A stretch of 64,000 nucleotides of DNA, from NCBI GenBank assembly GCA_902494565.1, contig CABUTN010000006.1:1-64000 (forward strand), in the 5' to 3' direction. Source of the DNA: an uncultured Collinsella sp. (GTDB taxonomy: Bacteria > Actinomycetota > Coriobacteriia > Coriobacteriales > Coriobacteriaceae). Below are positions 16,879 through 27,029 of the stretch, piece after piece. The notes below the pieces were generated by a model. It did no database searches and had not been told where the DNA came from. It saw nothing but the letters and a program-made list of their open reading frames with translations. Numbering within the stretch: the first letter of the stretch is position 1; the number at the start of each line of letters is the position of its first letter. The translations under genes were made by a program, and so were the position numbers.

Positions 16879-17199
16879 TTACAGATGCTTCTCCAGCAGC
16901 GCCTGCAGCCTCGCCTTGGGCAGAGCGCCAACCGAGCGGTCAATCTCCTCGCCGTTCTTAAACACAACCAGCGTGGGGATGCTCATGACGCCATACTTCA
17001 TGGCCAGGTCCTGGTTGTCGTCGACGTTGCATTTGGCAACGGCAAGCTTGCCCGCCAGCTCATCGGCAACCTCGTCAACGATGGGCGAGAGGGAGCGGCA
17101 GGGACCGCACCACGGTGCCCAAAAATCGACCAGCACGGGCAGGCTGTCGTTAACGACGGAATCGAAGTTCTCGGGGGTAATCTGCTTAATGTCAGCCAT
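16879..17199 (-). CDS. trxA: Thioredoxin
   Basis: A 106-residue thioredoxin with the redox motif WCGPC at residues 30-34, the cis-Pro region MSIPTLVVFKNG and full family length, so it should act as a cytoplasmic dithiol reductant. The start at 17199 follows GGAGG by 6 bases; the 28 upstream codons open in frame do not resemble thioredoxin and are left out. Confidence 0.95.
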   Translation of the reverse strand: MADIKQITPENFDSVVNDSLPVLVDFWAPWCGPCRSLSPIVDEVADELAGKLAVAKCNVDDNQDLAMKYGVMSIPTLVVFKNGEEIDRSVGALPKARLQALLEKHL

Positions 17200-17301
17200 G
17201 GTGACCTCCATAATGTGACGCGGCTTGGCCGCGTAAAACTCAGTACGACCGTGCTTATACCCAGCCGCCCGCAAAGCAACCACTCGCGGGCAGCTCTTTT
17301 A

Positions 17302-17307
17302 TATAAT
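17302..17307 (+). promoter_or_regulatory. -10-like TATAAT before the UDG-like gene
   Basis: A consensus TATAAT lies 29 bases before the ATG at 17336. No good -35 hexamer is seen at 16-18 bases, so activity may depend on an activator or an extended element. Confidence 0.4.
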
Positions 17308-17335
17308 GGTGGGCACGCAAACGATTGGAGAGCGC

Positions 17336-17911
17336 ATGTCCACGTCACAAAGCCAGAAAAAAGAAGCCATCGCCCAGGCGGCCGAGCAGGAGCTCAAATC
17401 GCTTGCGGTCCGTGGCGTGCGTATCGCGGGCAACGCGTGCTCGCCGATCGTGCTGGTCAAAGGCGATTTGGACGAGGCCGAGCGTTCGGGTGGCGAGCTT
17501 GCCGCCGGCCCGGATGGCGCGGCGTTGCGCAAGGCGCTTGGGGCTATCGGCTACGCGCCCGAGGATTTTTGCGTGCTGGCAAGCGTCGCCGGCGTGGGTG
17601 ACGGAGCGGTCACGGTGGGCGAGACTCTGCCGTGCGAGCTGTTCCGCGAGGCGCTCGAGGCCTTGGACCCCGAGGCGGTGCTACTGCTCGACAACAACGC
17701 GGCCGATGCCATGCGCGAGACCTACGCCGATATGCTCGTGGCGATCGATGACTTCGACACCGCCATGCTCAAGCCCGGCCTGGTCGCCCATGTGCAGGGC
17801 CGCCGCGTGCTCGCGCTCGACGGCTTTGAGGCGGCACTCACCGACAAGGCCGCTAAGCAGCGCATGTGGGCCTATATCAAGCAGCTGACTCCGGCGGCCG
17901 CTCCGCTGTAG
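17336..17911 (+). CDS. Uracil-DNA-glycosylase-like fold protein, probably non-catalytic
   Basis: A 191-residue protein with no clear assignment. Its order of elements parallels family 4 uracil-DNA glycosylases: PIVLVKGDLDEAE where those have a VGEAPG loop, then GGELAAGPDGAALRKALGAIGY where those have the GxPFVGxAGxLL helix, then LDPEAVLLLDNNAADAM and a C-terminal LTDKAAKQRMWAYIKQL like the final helix. The Fe-S Cys residues and the usual catalytic residues are missing. GGAG precedes the ATG at 17336; earlier in-frame starts are unsupported. The fold assignment is my inference from pattern alone. Confidence 0.72.
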   Translation: MSTSQSQKKEAIAQAAEQELKSLAVRGVRIAGNACSPIVLVKGDLDEAERSGGELAAGPDGAALRKALGAIGYAPEDFCVLASVAGVGDGAVTVGETLPCELFREALEALDPEAVLLLDNNAADAMRETYADMLVAIDDFDTAMLKPGLVAHVQGRRVLALDGFEAALTDKAAKQRMWAYIKQLTPAAAPL

Positions 17912-17929
17912 CGAGGCTGGCGGCAGCCC

Positions 17930-19207
17930 CTACATCACAGCGCGCAGCTCAAACCGATCGCCGTTAATGCGGAACTGGCAGTTGCCGTTCATGCGTTCGA
18001 CGGCAAGCTTAATGCTCTTGGTTCCAAAGCCGTGTCCGGTTTGCCCGGCTACGGGCATGCCGTCGACCATGCGCGGCGCGCGGTCAAACGTGTTGGAAAC
18101 TAACAGCAGCAGCTGGCCGTCCTCTAATCGCAGGTCAAAGTCGACGAATCGCTTTCCTTGGGGTGCGGCGCTTGCGGCGGTGATAGCGTTTTCCAAGGCA
18201 TTTGAGAGCACGCTAAACAGGTCGGCGTCACCTACGTGGATGGTTTCGGGTACGGCGGCGCGCAGGTTGGCGGTAATGCCGTTTCTATTGATATCCGAGT
18301 TAAATGACGAAAGCGCGATGTTTACGGTCTCGTTGGCGCAGAAGCGGCGTACGGCGGTGCGGTCGCCGGCTTCGCAGAGTTCGTCGATGCGATCGAGCGC
18401 CTCGTCGGTGTGACCCTCCTCAATTAAAGCGGCCAGGCCGCGTAGGAAGTGACGCATGTCGTGGCGAAGAATCGACAGCTCGCGTCCAGATTGACGCCAG
18501 GCCTCAAGCTCTTTAATGGCGGCACTGTCGCGGGTTTCGAGCATCCAGCGCTCTCGCTCGGCGGTTTCCTTTTCTTCGTATTCGCGCAGGTAGACGGCGA
18601 GGAACATAAGGTAGAACGCGCAGAGCGCAAAGGCCAAAAACTCAACCGTCACCACCGAGCCCGAGTGGAACAGCGTGGTGTAGACGTTGGTGGCGTAGTC
18701 AAAGATGTAATAGACGAGCGGCAGGATTAAAAGGATGCCCAGCTCGGTGGTGCTTTTAATCGCCAAGCGCGGACCGATGTCGCCGGCCCAATGCAGCAGG
18801 ACGGCAAAGACGGCGAGTGTGGTCGCGATGCGCGCCAGATAGTACGCGATCTGAGAATCGGTTGCGGCAAATGCGGCGATGCCCATCCAATTGCTGAACT
18901 GGCAGCTCAGATAGGCACTCGTAATGCCGAGCACGGCAAGCAGCGGGCTCAGGCGGTAGCGCGCGCACAAATAGATGATGAGCGGCAGATGCACGACGAG
19001 CGGATATACCTGGCGGGCGAAAAGCTCTCCGCCGACGGCATTGGCGAGGCCAAATGCGCATCCGGTTACGGCACCGACCAGCACCAGTTCAAGCGCATGA
19101 CGCCGGTTGATCTCGACACCGCACAGCGCCGCCGAGGCAAAGACGCCAAAGAGTAGCGTTGTGGCGTGGTGGATTGCCCAAAGGACCATTTCGACCGAGG
19201 AGACCAT
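17930..19207 (-). CDS. GHKL-type sensor histidine kinase (AgrC-like)
   Basis: A 425-residue membrane kinase. Residues 1-210 hold about six hydrophobic segments, then a short coiled linker (REYEEKETAERERW). The catalytic part has the phosphoacceptor region SILRHDMRHFLRGL (H near residue 250), the N box FSVLSNALENAITA and the G box GHGFGTKSIK, as in peptide- or membrane-sensing GHKL kinases. Its ATG overlaps the stop of the response-regulator gene (TGATG), so the two are translationally coupled. No signal-peptide gene is seen next to it, so the stimulus is unknown. Confidence 0.92.
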   Translation of the reverse strand: MVSSVEMVLWAIHHATTLLFGVFASAALCGVEINRRHALELVLVGAVTGCAFGLANAVGGELFARQVYPLVVHLPLIIYLCARYRLSPLLAVLGITSAYLSCQFSNWMGIAAFAATDSQIAYYLARIATTLAVFAVLLHWAGDIGPRLAIKSTTELGILLILPLVYYIFDYATNVYTTLFHSGSVVTVEFLAFALCAFYLMFLAVYLREYEEKETAERERWMLETRDSAAIKELEAWRQSGRELSILRHDMRHFLRGLAALIEEGHTDEALDRIDELCEAGDRTAVRRFCANETVNIALSSFNSDINRNGITANLRAAVPETIHVGDADLFSVLSNALENAITAASAAPQGKRFVDFDLRLEDGQLLLLVSNTFDRAPRMVDGMPVAGQTGHGFGTKSIKLAVERMNGNCQFRINGDRFELRAVM

Positions 19208-19929
19208 CAGTGTCTCCCAGCCTCAAAGCGCACCGCAAAGTAGGCGTCTTGGAATCCCTGCTTGCAACTGCGCGAAAGCGGGATGCACGCGCCCGAGCGC
19301 ATGACGATGTCCGTGCGGTCAAAGTGATCGATGTTGCGCAGGTTGACCTGGTAGCTGCGGTGGCATTTAAAGAAGGTGGCATTTTGCGCCAAACGGTCCT
19401 CGACGCTGCGGAACGACTCGAGTGCCTCGATGTCGCGTCCGTCGCGCAGGTGGAAGACCACGTGCTTGTTGCGCGCCTCGGCATATTCGATGTCGGACAG
19501 GCGCAGGGCGTGGTAGCCAAAGGAAGTTTTGATCACGAGCTCGTCGGTTGCCGCCGGGCGCATGCTCGAAAGCTCGTCGAGTAACTGCGCCAGGCGTTCG
19601 TAAGTCACGGGCTTGAGCAGATAGTCGAAGGCGCGGACCTCGTAGGACTCCAGCGCAAACTCGGGCGACGAGGTGAGGAACACCAGGCGCACGGCGGTAT
19701 CGGCCTGGCGCAATTCGCGTGCGGTGTCCATGCCGTTGACGAGCGGCATGATCATGTCGAGCAGAATGATGTCGGCGCGCGATGCGGCATGGCGGGCCAG
19801 CAGGTCCTCGCCGCGCGTGACGAGCGCAACATCGACCGCCGTGCCCGTCTCGGTCGACCAACGATCGATCATTCGGTGCAGTCTATCTAGAAAAGCGACG
19901 TCATCGTCGCAGGCAATAATCTTGAGCAT
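19207..19929 (-). CDS. LytTR-family response regulator
   Basis: A 240-residue regulator: receiver domain at about 1-120 (acidic pocket CDDD, phosphoacceptor D58 in LLDMIMPLVNG, T in FLTSS, K in YLLKPV) and a LytTR DNA-binding domain at about 135-235 (SDIEYAEARNKHVVFHLRDG, FFKCHRSYQVNLRNI). It is first in a two-gene unit with the GHKL kinase. LytTR regulators control surface, competence or bacteriocin genes in other Gram-positives; the targets here are not visible. Confidence 0.93.
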   Translation of the reverse strand: MLKIIACDDDVAFLDRLHRMIDRWSTETGTAVDVALVTRGEDLLARHAASRADIILLDMIMPLVNGMDTARELRQADTAVRLVFLTSSPEFALESYEVRAFDYLLKPVTYERLAQLLDELSSMRPAATDELVIKTSFGYHALRLSDIEYAEARNKHVVFHLRDGRDIEALESFRSVEDRLAQNATFFKCHRSYQVNLRNIDHFDRTDIVMRSGACIPLSRSCKQGFQDAYFAVRFEAGRH

Positions 19930-20136
19930 TCGGCCCCCTTAAGTAGTTCGATTTTGCCACATTGGGTGCGGACCGCTTGTGGGGGTGCGGACCGTTTGCG
20001 CCCCACGGCGTGCAACTCGCGCCAAGCGGTATTGCGGTGGCGAAAGATGCCTCCTGCGCCATCGAGAGCTCAGCTATCCTCAGCTTGCCAGTTCGAATAT
20101 GGACCTGCCACATGATTGAATCTTTATTTCAACTTT

Positions 20137-20180
20137 ACACCTAGGTTTACAGCTGTCTTGTCAGCTGTAAACCTAGGTGT
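20137..20180. promoter_or_regulatory. Long perfect palindrome upstream of nadA, candidate NiaR operator
   Basis: ACACCTAGGTTTACAGCTG (20137-20155) and its exact complement CAGCTGTAAACCTAGGTGT (20162-20180) are separated by six bases. It ends about 40 bases before the nadA start. NiaR, encoded at the end of this operon, represses NAD-synthesis genes when niacin is present and binds palindromes with ACA/TGT ends. Assigning this site to NiaR is an inference from position and shape. Confidence 0.75.
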
Positions 20181-20221
20181 CATACTAAAGCCCCAAGATT
20201 CGCCAAAAGAGAGGGGCCTTG

Positions 20222-21247
20222 ATGGCACAGAGCGCGAACATGGATGCGTCGGAGCTTGCACGCGATATCGCGGCCGGCCTGGCATCGGCAACGACGGCAA
20301 CGGAGCGTGCGGCACTGGTGCCCGCAGAGCTCGTCGAGGCCATTCAGCAACTAAAAACCCAACGTGACGCGGTGATCCTGGCGCACTATTACGTGGCGCC
20401 CGAGGTGCAGGCCGTGGCTGATTACGTCGGCGACAGCTTCTACCTGGCCAAGCTCGCCAAGAGCCTGCCGCAGCAGACCATCGTGTTGTGCGGCGTGGAG
20501 TTTATGGGCGAGAGCGCCAAGCTGCTCAACCCCACCAAGACCGTGCTGCTGCCCGAGCCGGGCGCGGACTGTCCCATGGCGCACATGGTCAAGCACGAGG
20601 CGGTCGACGCGGCGCGCGCCGAGTACGGCGACGACCTGGCTGTCGTCTGCTACGTCAACTCCACGGTCGAGATCAAGAGCTGGAGCGACGTGTGCGTCAC
20701 CAGCTCCAACGCCGTTAAGATCGTGTCCGAGCTGCCGCAGCAGCATGTCCTGTTCATTCCCGATCAAAACCTGGGACGCTTCGTAGCCGAGCAGGTGCCG
20801 CAAAAGCACGTCATTCTCAACAACGGCTACTGCCCGCGCCATCACATCATCACCGTCGAGCAGATCGTCGACGCGACGGAGGCCCACCCCGACGCGCTCG
20901 TGCTGGCGCATCCTGAGTGCAAGGCCGACGTCCTGGCCGAGGCCGACTACATCGGCTCCACCGCCGGCATTATCAAGTACGCCGAGGAGTCCGACGCGGG
21001 CGAGTTCATTATCGTGACGGTCCGCGGCGTGCTCTACGAGCTCGAGCGCCGCTGCCAGGGCACCGGCAAGAAGTTCTACTTCCCCGCGGTGCAGCCCACC
21101 TGCGTCAACATGGATCTTATCACGCTCGAAAAGCTCGTGCGCTGCCTGGAGACGGGCGAGGGCGAGGTGCAGATCGGCGTCTCGGACGAGGCAGCAGACC
21201 AGGCCAAGCTCACGCTCGACCGTATGCTCGAGTACGCAGCACGCTAG
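20222..21247 (+). CDS. nadA: Quinolinate synthase
   Basis: A 341-residue [4Fe-4S] enzyme that condenses iminoaspartate with dihydroxyacetone phosphate to quinolinate. The three cluster Cys lie in the expected places: CGVEFMGESAK, NNGYCPRHH and QPTCVNMD. Other family elements are AHYYVAPEVQAVADYVGDS and YVNSTVEIKSWSDVC. The ATG at 20222 is used because the codon before it is TTG and GAGAGGGG lies upstream. It is first in nadA-nadB-nadC-niaR. Confidence 0.95.
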   Translation: MAQSANMDASELARDIAAGLASATTATERAALVPAELVEAIQQLKTQRDAVILAHYYVAPEVQAVADYVGDSFYLAKLAKSLPQQTIVLCGVEFMGESAKLLNPTKTVLLPEPGADCPMAHMVKHEAVDAARAEYGDDLAVVCYVNSTVEIKSWSDVCVTSSNAVKIVSELPQQHVLFIPDQNLGRFVAEQVPQKHVILNNGYCPRHHIITVEQIVDATEAHPDALVLAHPECKADVLAEADYIGSTAGIIKYAEESDAGEFIIVTVRGVLYELERRCQGTGKKFYFPAVQPTCVNMDLITLEKLVRCLETGEGEVQIGVSDEAADQAKLTLDRMLEYAAR

Positions 21248-21250
21248 AAC

Positions 21251-21285
21251 AATGTTGCATGAGGGACGGTCCCTTATGCCACATT
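21251..21285. repeat. GGGACGGTCCC palindrome between nadA and nadB
   Basis: AATGTTGCATGAGGGAC and GGTCCCTTATGCCACATT form an imperfect palindrome starting 4 bases after the nadA stop. Its GGGAC loop edge resembles the loops of the other small palindromes in this window. Confidence 0.6.
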
Positions 21286-21303
21286 ACAAGGGAGAGGATT
21301 CCT

Positions 21304-22680
21304 GTGGAAACCAAGCAATACCCCGATATGGAGTGCGACGTCGTCATTGCCGGCTGCGGCGTGGCGGGTCTGTACGCGGCCCTCAATCTGCCGACGAGCA
21401 CGCGCGTGATCATGCTCTCCAAGGGCGCGGTCGATGAGTGCGATTCGATGCTCGCGCAGGGCGGCATCTGCGTGCTGCCCGAGGGCTCGGACTATGATGC
21501 CTTCTTTGAGGACACCATGCACGCCGGTCACTACGAGAACCGCCGCGAGAGCGTCGACATCATGATCCGCTCGAGCCGTTCGGTCATCAACGACCTGCTA
21601 GCGATGGGCGTGGATTTTGAGCGCAAGGCCGACGGCAGCCTCGATTTTACCCGCGAGGGCGCGCACAGCCGTCCGCGCATTGCCTTCCATGCCGACATTA
21701 CGGGCAAGGAGATCACGACCAAGCTGCTCCAGGCCGTTCGCAAGCTGGACAACGTGCAGATTTTGGAGCACGTGGCCATGACCGACATCCTGACGGGCGA
21801 GCGTGACGGCGCCACGGTGTGCACCGGTATCGTCGCCGTTCCCGTGGACGAGAACAACTCGGTTCGTCCCGCCGACGAGCTGGTAAATGCCGCCGAGGGC
21901 GCGCATGCCGGCGAGCCGTTTAAGATCCATGCCCGCCACACGCTGTGGGCAACGGGCGGCATCGGCGGCGTATACGACCATTCGACCAACTACCCGCAGC
22001 TCACGGGCGACGCCTGCTACATCGCTCAGGAGCATGGCATTAAGATGGAGCACCTGGACTACGTGCAGATCCATCCCACGGGTCTGTTCTCGCCGCAGCC
22101 GGGTCGCACGTTCCTGATCAGCGAGAGCTGCCGCGGCGAGGGCGCGATTTTGCTCAACGCCGCCGGCGAGCGTTTTACCGACGAGTTGCAGCCGCGCGAC
22201 GTTGTCGCCGCCGCCATCCGCGAGCAGATGAAGCAGGATGACACCGAGCACGAGTGGCTGAGCTTTGCCCCCGTCGAGCGCGACGTGGTGACCGGGCACT
22301 TCGCCAACATCCGCGCGCGCTGCCTGGAGGACGGTCGCGACATCCTGGATGAGCCCATTCCCGTTACGCCGACGCAGCACTACTTTATGGGCGGCGTGTG
22401 GGTCGACAAGGACGGCCGCACCTCGATGCCCGAGCTCTACGCCGCGGGCGAGACGGCCTGCAACGGCGTTCACGGCAAGAACCGCCTTGCTTCAAACAGC
22501 CTGCTCGAGGCGCTGGTCTGGGGTCGTCGCGCCGCGTGGTATATGCGTACCGGCGAGTCGCTGGCCGTGGAGCAGGCGGGCGATCCCGCGCTCGATGGCC
22601 GTCATCGCGCCCTGGGCGCCGACCCTCTGGCAATCGATGATTTGGCCCGTGCCGCCGGCACGCAGGCCGTGGAGGAGTAG
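21304..22680 (+). CDS. nadB: L-aspartate oxidase, short form
   Basis: A 458-residue flavoprotein that oxidises L-aspartate to iminoaspartate for NadA. The FAD-binding N-terminus is VVIAGCGVAGLYAALNL, followed by DECDSMLAQGGICV, the capping-domain HARHTLWATGGIGGVY and the C-terminal flavin segment CNGVHGKNRLASNSLLEALV. The start is GTG at 21304 after GGGAGAGGA; the longer open frame overlapping nadA is rejected. The protein stops about 80-100 residues earlier than E. coli NadB, lacking its C-terminal helical domain. It is followed by nadC after 3 bases. Confidence 0.93.
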   Translation: METKQYPDMECDVVIAGCGVAGLYAALNLPTSTRVIMLSKGAVDECDSMLAQGGICVLPEGSDYDAFFEDTMHAGHYENRRESVDIMIRSSRSVINDLLAMGVDFERKADGSLDFTREGAHSRPRIAFHADITGKEITTKLLQAVRKLDNVQILEHVAMTDILTGERDGATVCTGIVAVPVDENNSVRPADELVNAAEGAHAGEPFKIHARHTLWATGGIGGVYDHSTNYPQLTGDACYIAQEHGIKMEHLDYVQIHPTGLFSPQPGRTFLISESCRGEGAILLNAAGERFTDELQPRDVVAAAIREQMKQDDTEHEWLSFAPVERDVVTGHFANIRARCLEDGRDILDEPIPVTPTQHYFMGGVWVDKDGRTSMPELYAAGETACNGVHGKNRLASNSLLEALVWGRRAAWYMRTGESLAVEQAGDPALDGRHRALGADPLAIDDLARAAGTQAVEE

Positions 22681-22683
22681 ACC

Positions 22684-23544
22684 ATGAATCCCATTACCAT
22701 GAAGCTCGTCGTCGATGATCTGATTCTGCAAGCTCTGCGCGAGGACATTACGTTTGAGGACGTGAGCACGGCGAGCGTGTGCCCCACGGCGCGTCCCGCC
22801 ACGGTGGAGCTTATCGCCAAAGCCGATGGCATCATTGCCGGCCTGGATGTGTTCGCTCGCACCTTTGAGCTGCTGGATTCGCAGAGCTCGGTGCTGTTTG
22901 ATGTTGCCGACGGTGACGAGGTGCATGCCGGCGACCACGTGGGTCAGGTGCGCGGCGATGCGCGTGTGCTGCTTTCGGGCGAGCGCGTGGCGCTCAACTA
23001 CCTGCAGCGCATGAGCGGCATCGCTACCTATACGCACAGCATGGCCGCGGCGCTCGAGGGAACCAAGACCGTGCTCGTCGACACGCGCAAGACCACACCG
23101 GGCATGCGCGTGTTTGAGAAGGCGGCGGTTGAGATTGGCGGCGGCAGCAACCACCGTTACAACCTGTCGACGGCCGTCATGCTCAAGGACAACCACATCG
23201 ATGCCGCCGGTGGCGTGACGCGCGCGATCGAGATGGCGCGCGCCCATGCATCGTTTACCACGACGGTCGAGATCGAGTGCGAGAACCTGGACATGGTGCG
23301 CGAGGCCGTGGAGGCCGGCGCCGACATCATCATGTTCGACAACATGACCCATGACGACATGGCCGCCGCTATTGAACTTATCGCCGGCCGCGCCAAGACC
23401 GAGTGCTCGGGCAACGTGGATGCCAGCAATATCCGCGCGCTTGCCGACCTGGGCGTTGACTTTATTAGCTCGGGCGCCCTGACGCACTCCGCGCCGATCC
23501 TCGACCTCTCGCTTAAGCACCTGCGTCTGCTGGACGGTAAATAA
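22684..23544 (+). CDS. nadC: Nicotinate-nucleotide pyrophosphorylase (carboxylating)
   Basis: A 286-residue quinolinate phosphoribosyltransferase making nicotinate mononucleotide. Family signatures visible are ALREDITFEDVST, LNYLQRMSGIATYT, the DTRKTTPGMRVFEKAAVEIG block, NHRYNLSTAVMLKDNHI and the C-terminal ISSGALTHSAPILDLSL. Its stop TAA shares a base with the niaR start (TAATG), so the four genes form a tightly coupled operon. Confidence 0.96.
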   Translation: MNPITMKLVVDDLILQALREDITFEDVSTASVCPTARPATVELIAKADGIIAGLDVFARTFELLDSQSSVLFDVADGDEVHAGDHVGQVRGDARVLLSGERVALNYLQRMSGIATYTHSMAAALEGTKTVLVDTRKTTPGMRVFEKAAVEIGGGSNHRYNLSTAVMLKDNHIDAAGGVTRAIEMARAHASFTTTVEIECENLDMVREAVEAGADIIMFDNMTHDDMAAAIELIAGRAKTECSGNVDASNIRALADLGVDFISSGALTHSAPILDLSLKHLRLLDGK

Positions 23545-24089
23545 TGAACGCCCGCGAGCGTCGCCGTGCCATCATGGCCGTGCTCGAGGGGGCCAAGGGG
23601 CCCGTATCGGGCAGCGCGCTTGCCCGCGAGGTGGGTGTGAGCCGCCAGATCGTGGTGCAGGACATCGCCCTGCTGCGCGCCGATGGGCACGATATCGTGG
23701 CGACCAACCGCGGCTACGTGCTGCAGGAGGCCCCCAGCAGCCCCGCCGTGCCTACGCGCTTGGTCAAGGTTCGCCACAGCGTGGAGCAGGCAGGCGATGA
23801 GCTCACGAGTATCGTCGACGCCGGCGGCGCCGTGCTCAACGTGATTGTCAATCACCGCGTGTACGGTAAGATTACGGCCGACCTGGACATCCGCAATCGT
23901 CGCGATGTCGAGCGCTATCTGCGCGATATCGAGAGCGGCAAGAGCTTTCCGCTGCTGACGGTGACCAGCGGCTACCACTTCCATCGCATTGCGGCGGAGG
24001 ACGAACAGACCCTCGACGAGATCGAGGCGATGCTCAAGGAAAAGGGCTACCTTGCCGATTTAATGCCCTACGAGGATGATCTCTCGTAG
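23544..24089 (+). CDS. niaR: NiaR/YrxA-type repressor of NAD synthesis
   Basis: A 181-residue regulator: an N-terminal winged helix (RAIMAVLEGAKGPVSGSALA, then REVGVSRQIVVQDIALLRADG) and a C-terminal 3H domain with the conserved His positions (VRHSVEQAGDEL, VNHRVYGKI, SGYHFH). In Firmicutes such proteins bind niacin and repress nadBCA and niacin-transport genes. As last gene of the NAD operon it would autoregulate; the palindrome at 20137-20180 is the likely target. Confidence 0.92.
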   Translation: MNARERRRAIMAVLEGAKGPVSGSALAREVGVSRQIVVQDIALLRADGHDIVATNRGYVLQEAPSSPAVPTRLVKVRHSVEQAGDELTSIVDAGGAVLNVIVNHRVYGKITADLDIRNRRDVERYLRDIESGKSFPLLTVTSGYHFHRIAAEDEQTLDEIEAMLKEKGYLADLMPYEDDLS

Positions 24090-24106
24090 CCGACGCTGCA
24101 TCTATA

Positions 24107-24173
24107 AGTTGCGGTGAAATAGTTCCTAAAATCGGCATCTAAGCCATAAAACAGGAACTATTCCACCGCAACT
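24107..24173. repeat. 67-bp AGTTGCGGTGAAATA hairpin, copy 1
   Basis: AGTTGCGGTGAAATAGTTCC pairs with GGAACTATTCCACCGCAACT (one mismatch) around an AT-rich 25-base loop. It starts 17 bases after niaR. An element of identical length and outer arms lies at 37055-37121. Confidence 0.8.
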
Positions 24174-24211
24174 GCCAAGGGTCCCGCTCCAAATTAGCTG
24201 CCCACACATGC

Positions 24212-24251
24212 AAAAGGAGGCCTCCGCGGCGATGCGGAGGCCTCCTTTTTT
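24212..24251. terminator. Bidirectional terminator between niaR and ferredoxin genes
   Basis: AAAAGGAGGCCTCCGC and GCGGAGGCCTCCTTTTTT form a 16-bp perfect stem flanked by A-run and T-run, able to stop transcription from both converging units. Confidence 0.9.
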
Positions 24252-24290
24252 GTGCACGGTGTACTTTTGAGTGTGCAGGTGGGGGAGTTG

Positions 24291-24476
24291 TTACTCCTCG
24301 ACGATCTCGGTGATCGCGCCAGCGGGGCAAGCGTCCTGGCAAGCGCCACAGGCGACGCAGGAGTCCTCGTCAGCGACGGTAGCGACGTCCTGGAGCTCCA
24401 GAACGCCAGCGGGGCAGGAGTCGACGCAAACGCCACAAGCGATGCACTCGTCGGCATCAATTACGGGATGAGCCAT
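24291..24476 (-). CDS. 2[4Fe-4S] ferredoxin
   Basis: A 61-residue clostridial-type ferredoxin with two complete cluster motifs, CIACGVCVDSCP and CVACGACQDACP, arranged as two similar halves. It would shuttle low-potential electrons in the cytoplasm, for example with pyruvate:ferredoxin oxidoreductase or hydrogenase. The start at 24476 (MAHPVIDADEC) follows GAGAGGAAA; 22 upstream codons in frame are not ferredoxin-like. Confidence 0.95.
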   Translation of the reverse strand: MAHPVIDADECIACGVCVDSCPAGVLELQDVATVADEDSCVACGACQDACPAGAITEIVEE

Positions 24477-24698
24477 GGTAGTTTCCTCTCTGTTGACCGA
24501 CGCTACAGGCGATGCGCGCCGGTTTGATTCGGGCAAAAACATACCACGGGAGCGACCGTTTGCAATACCCTCTGACCGGCATCTTCATACCGTTCGCCGA
24601 GTATGCCAAGGTTTACTAAAAAACACGCAGGTGGGGCCGTTGAGCTGCGTAAATGTTAGCTAAAGGTGACTTGAAATATAGGGCGATTGAGCGTGCTT

Positions 24699-24872
24699 GC
24701 GGAAACCGCATCCCATTATTTTGTCGAAAAACGGGTTGCAGTTTCCGGTTAGGCCCGCTAGCGGAAAATGCGAGCCGGTATCAGCTCTCAAAACGGGATA
24801 CGGTTTCCGGTTGAGCCTTCAGACGGAAACTGCGACCCGGAATCCACGCTCAAACCGGGATGAGCTTTCCGC
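24699..24872. repeat. Three tandem palindromes with 62-bp period
   Basis: Units begin at 24699, 24761 and 24823, exactly 62 bases apart. Each is a ~50-bp palindrome with outer arms like GCGGAAA and TTTCCG, and inner arms like GC(A/G)(A/T/G)CCCGG and CGGG(A/T)T. The arms vary between units while pairing is kept. A single related unit lies at 47759-47806. Confidence 0.75.
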
Positions 24873-24998
24873 AAGACGGCCCCCAGGCACCCCCGGACGC
24901 AAACCTCAGCCATCTCTACATAGATCTCGATAGATTTGCCGAGAACTCAAACAGTGCGTCTACCTGCGCATTTAAGAACCTAAACTCTCAGCAATAAG

Positions 24999-25025
24999 AA
25001 ATCTTATATGAATTGACTTAGATTT
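24999..25025. promoter_or_regulatory. Heat-shock operator candidate upstream of dnaK
   Basis: AAATCT-N15-AGATTT, reading AAATCTTATAT then GACTTAGATTT. The same arrangement with the same spacing occurs at 33958-33984 before clpB. HspR, encoded in this operon, is the natural candidate binder; the half-sites only loosely resemble the Streptomyces HAIR consensus CTTGAGT-N7-ACTCAAG. Confidence 0.7.
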
Positions 25026-25134
25026 TGTATATTCCGGCCCATAAGGGGATACACTACATCCTGAAAGACAAGCCGAAACACCGCTCGGCAGACCGCCGAG
25101 TCGGTGCAAACGCACAAGAGAGAGGGAATTTCTA

Positions 25135-27027
<1,893 letters not shown>

Positions 27028-27029
27028 TC

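Larger units (their letters stand above)
24543..25134. other. Intergenic region before dnaK
   Basis: No gene is seen in this ~590-base stretch. It contains a three-unit hairpin array (24699-24872), the operator-like site shared with clpB (24999-25025), and the dnaK leader with a GGATACACT -10-like sequence near 25050. Confidence 0.7.

Noticed and set aside
24699..24872. Evenly spaced repeats as a possible CRISPR array
   Set aside because: Units are themselves palindromic, vary in sequence, and there are no constant repeats with unique spacers and no cas genes.
24543..25134. A riboswitch or other leader RNA before dnaK
   Set aside because: The structured part is the hairpin array far upstream; nothing matches a known aptamer by eye, and the operator-like site gives a simpler explanation.
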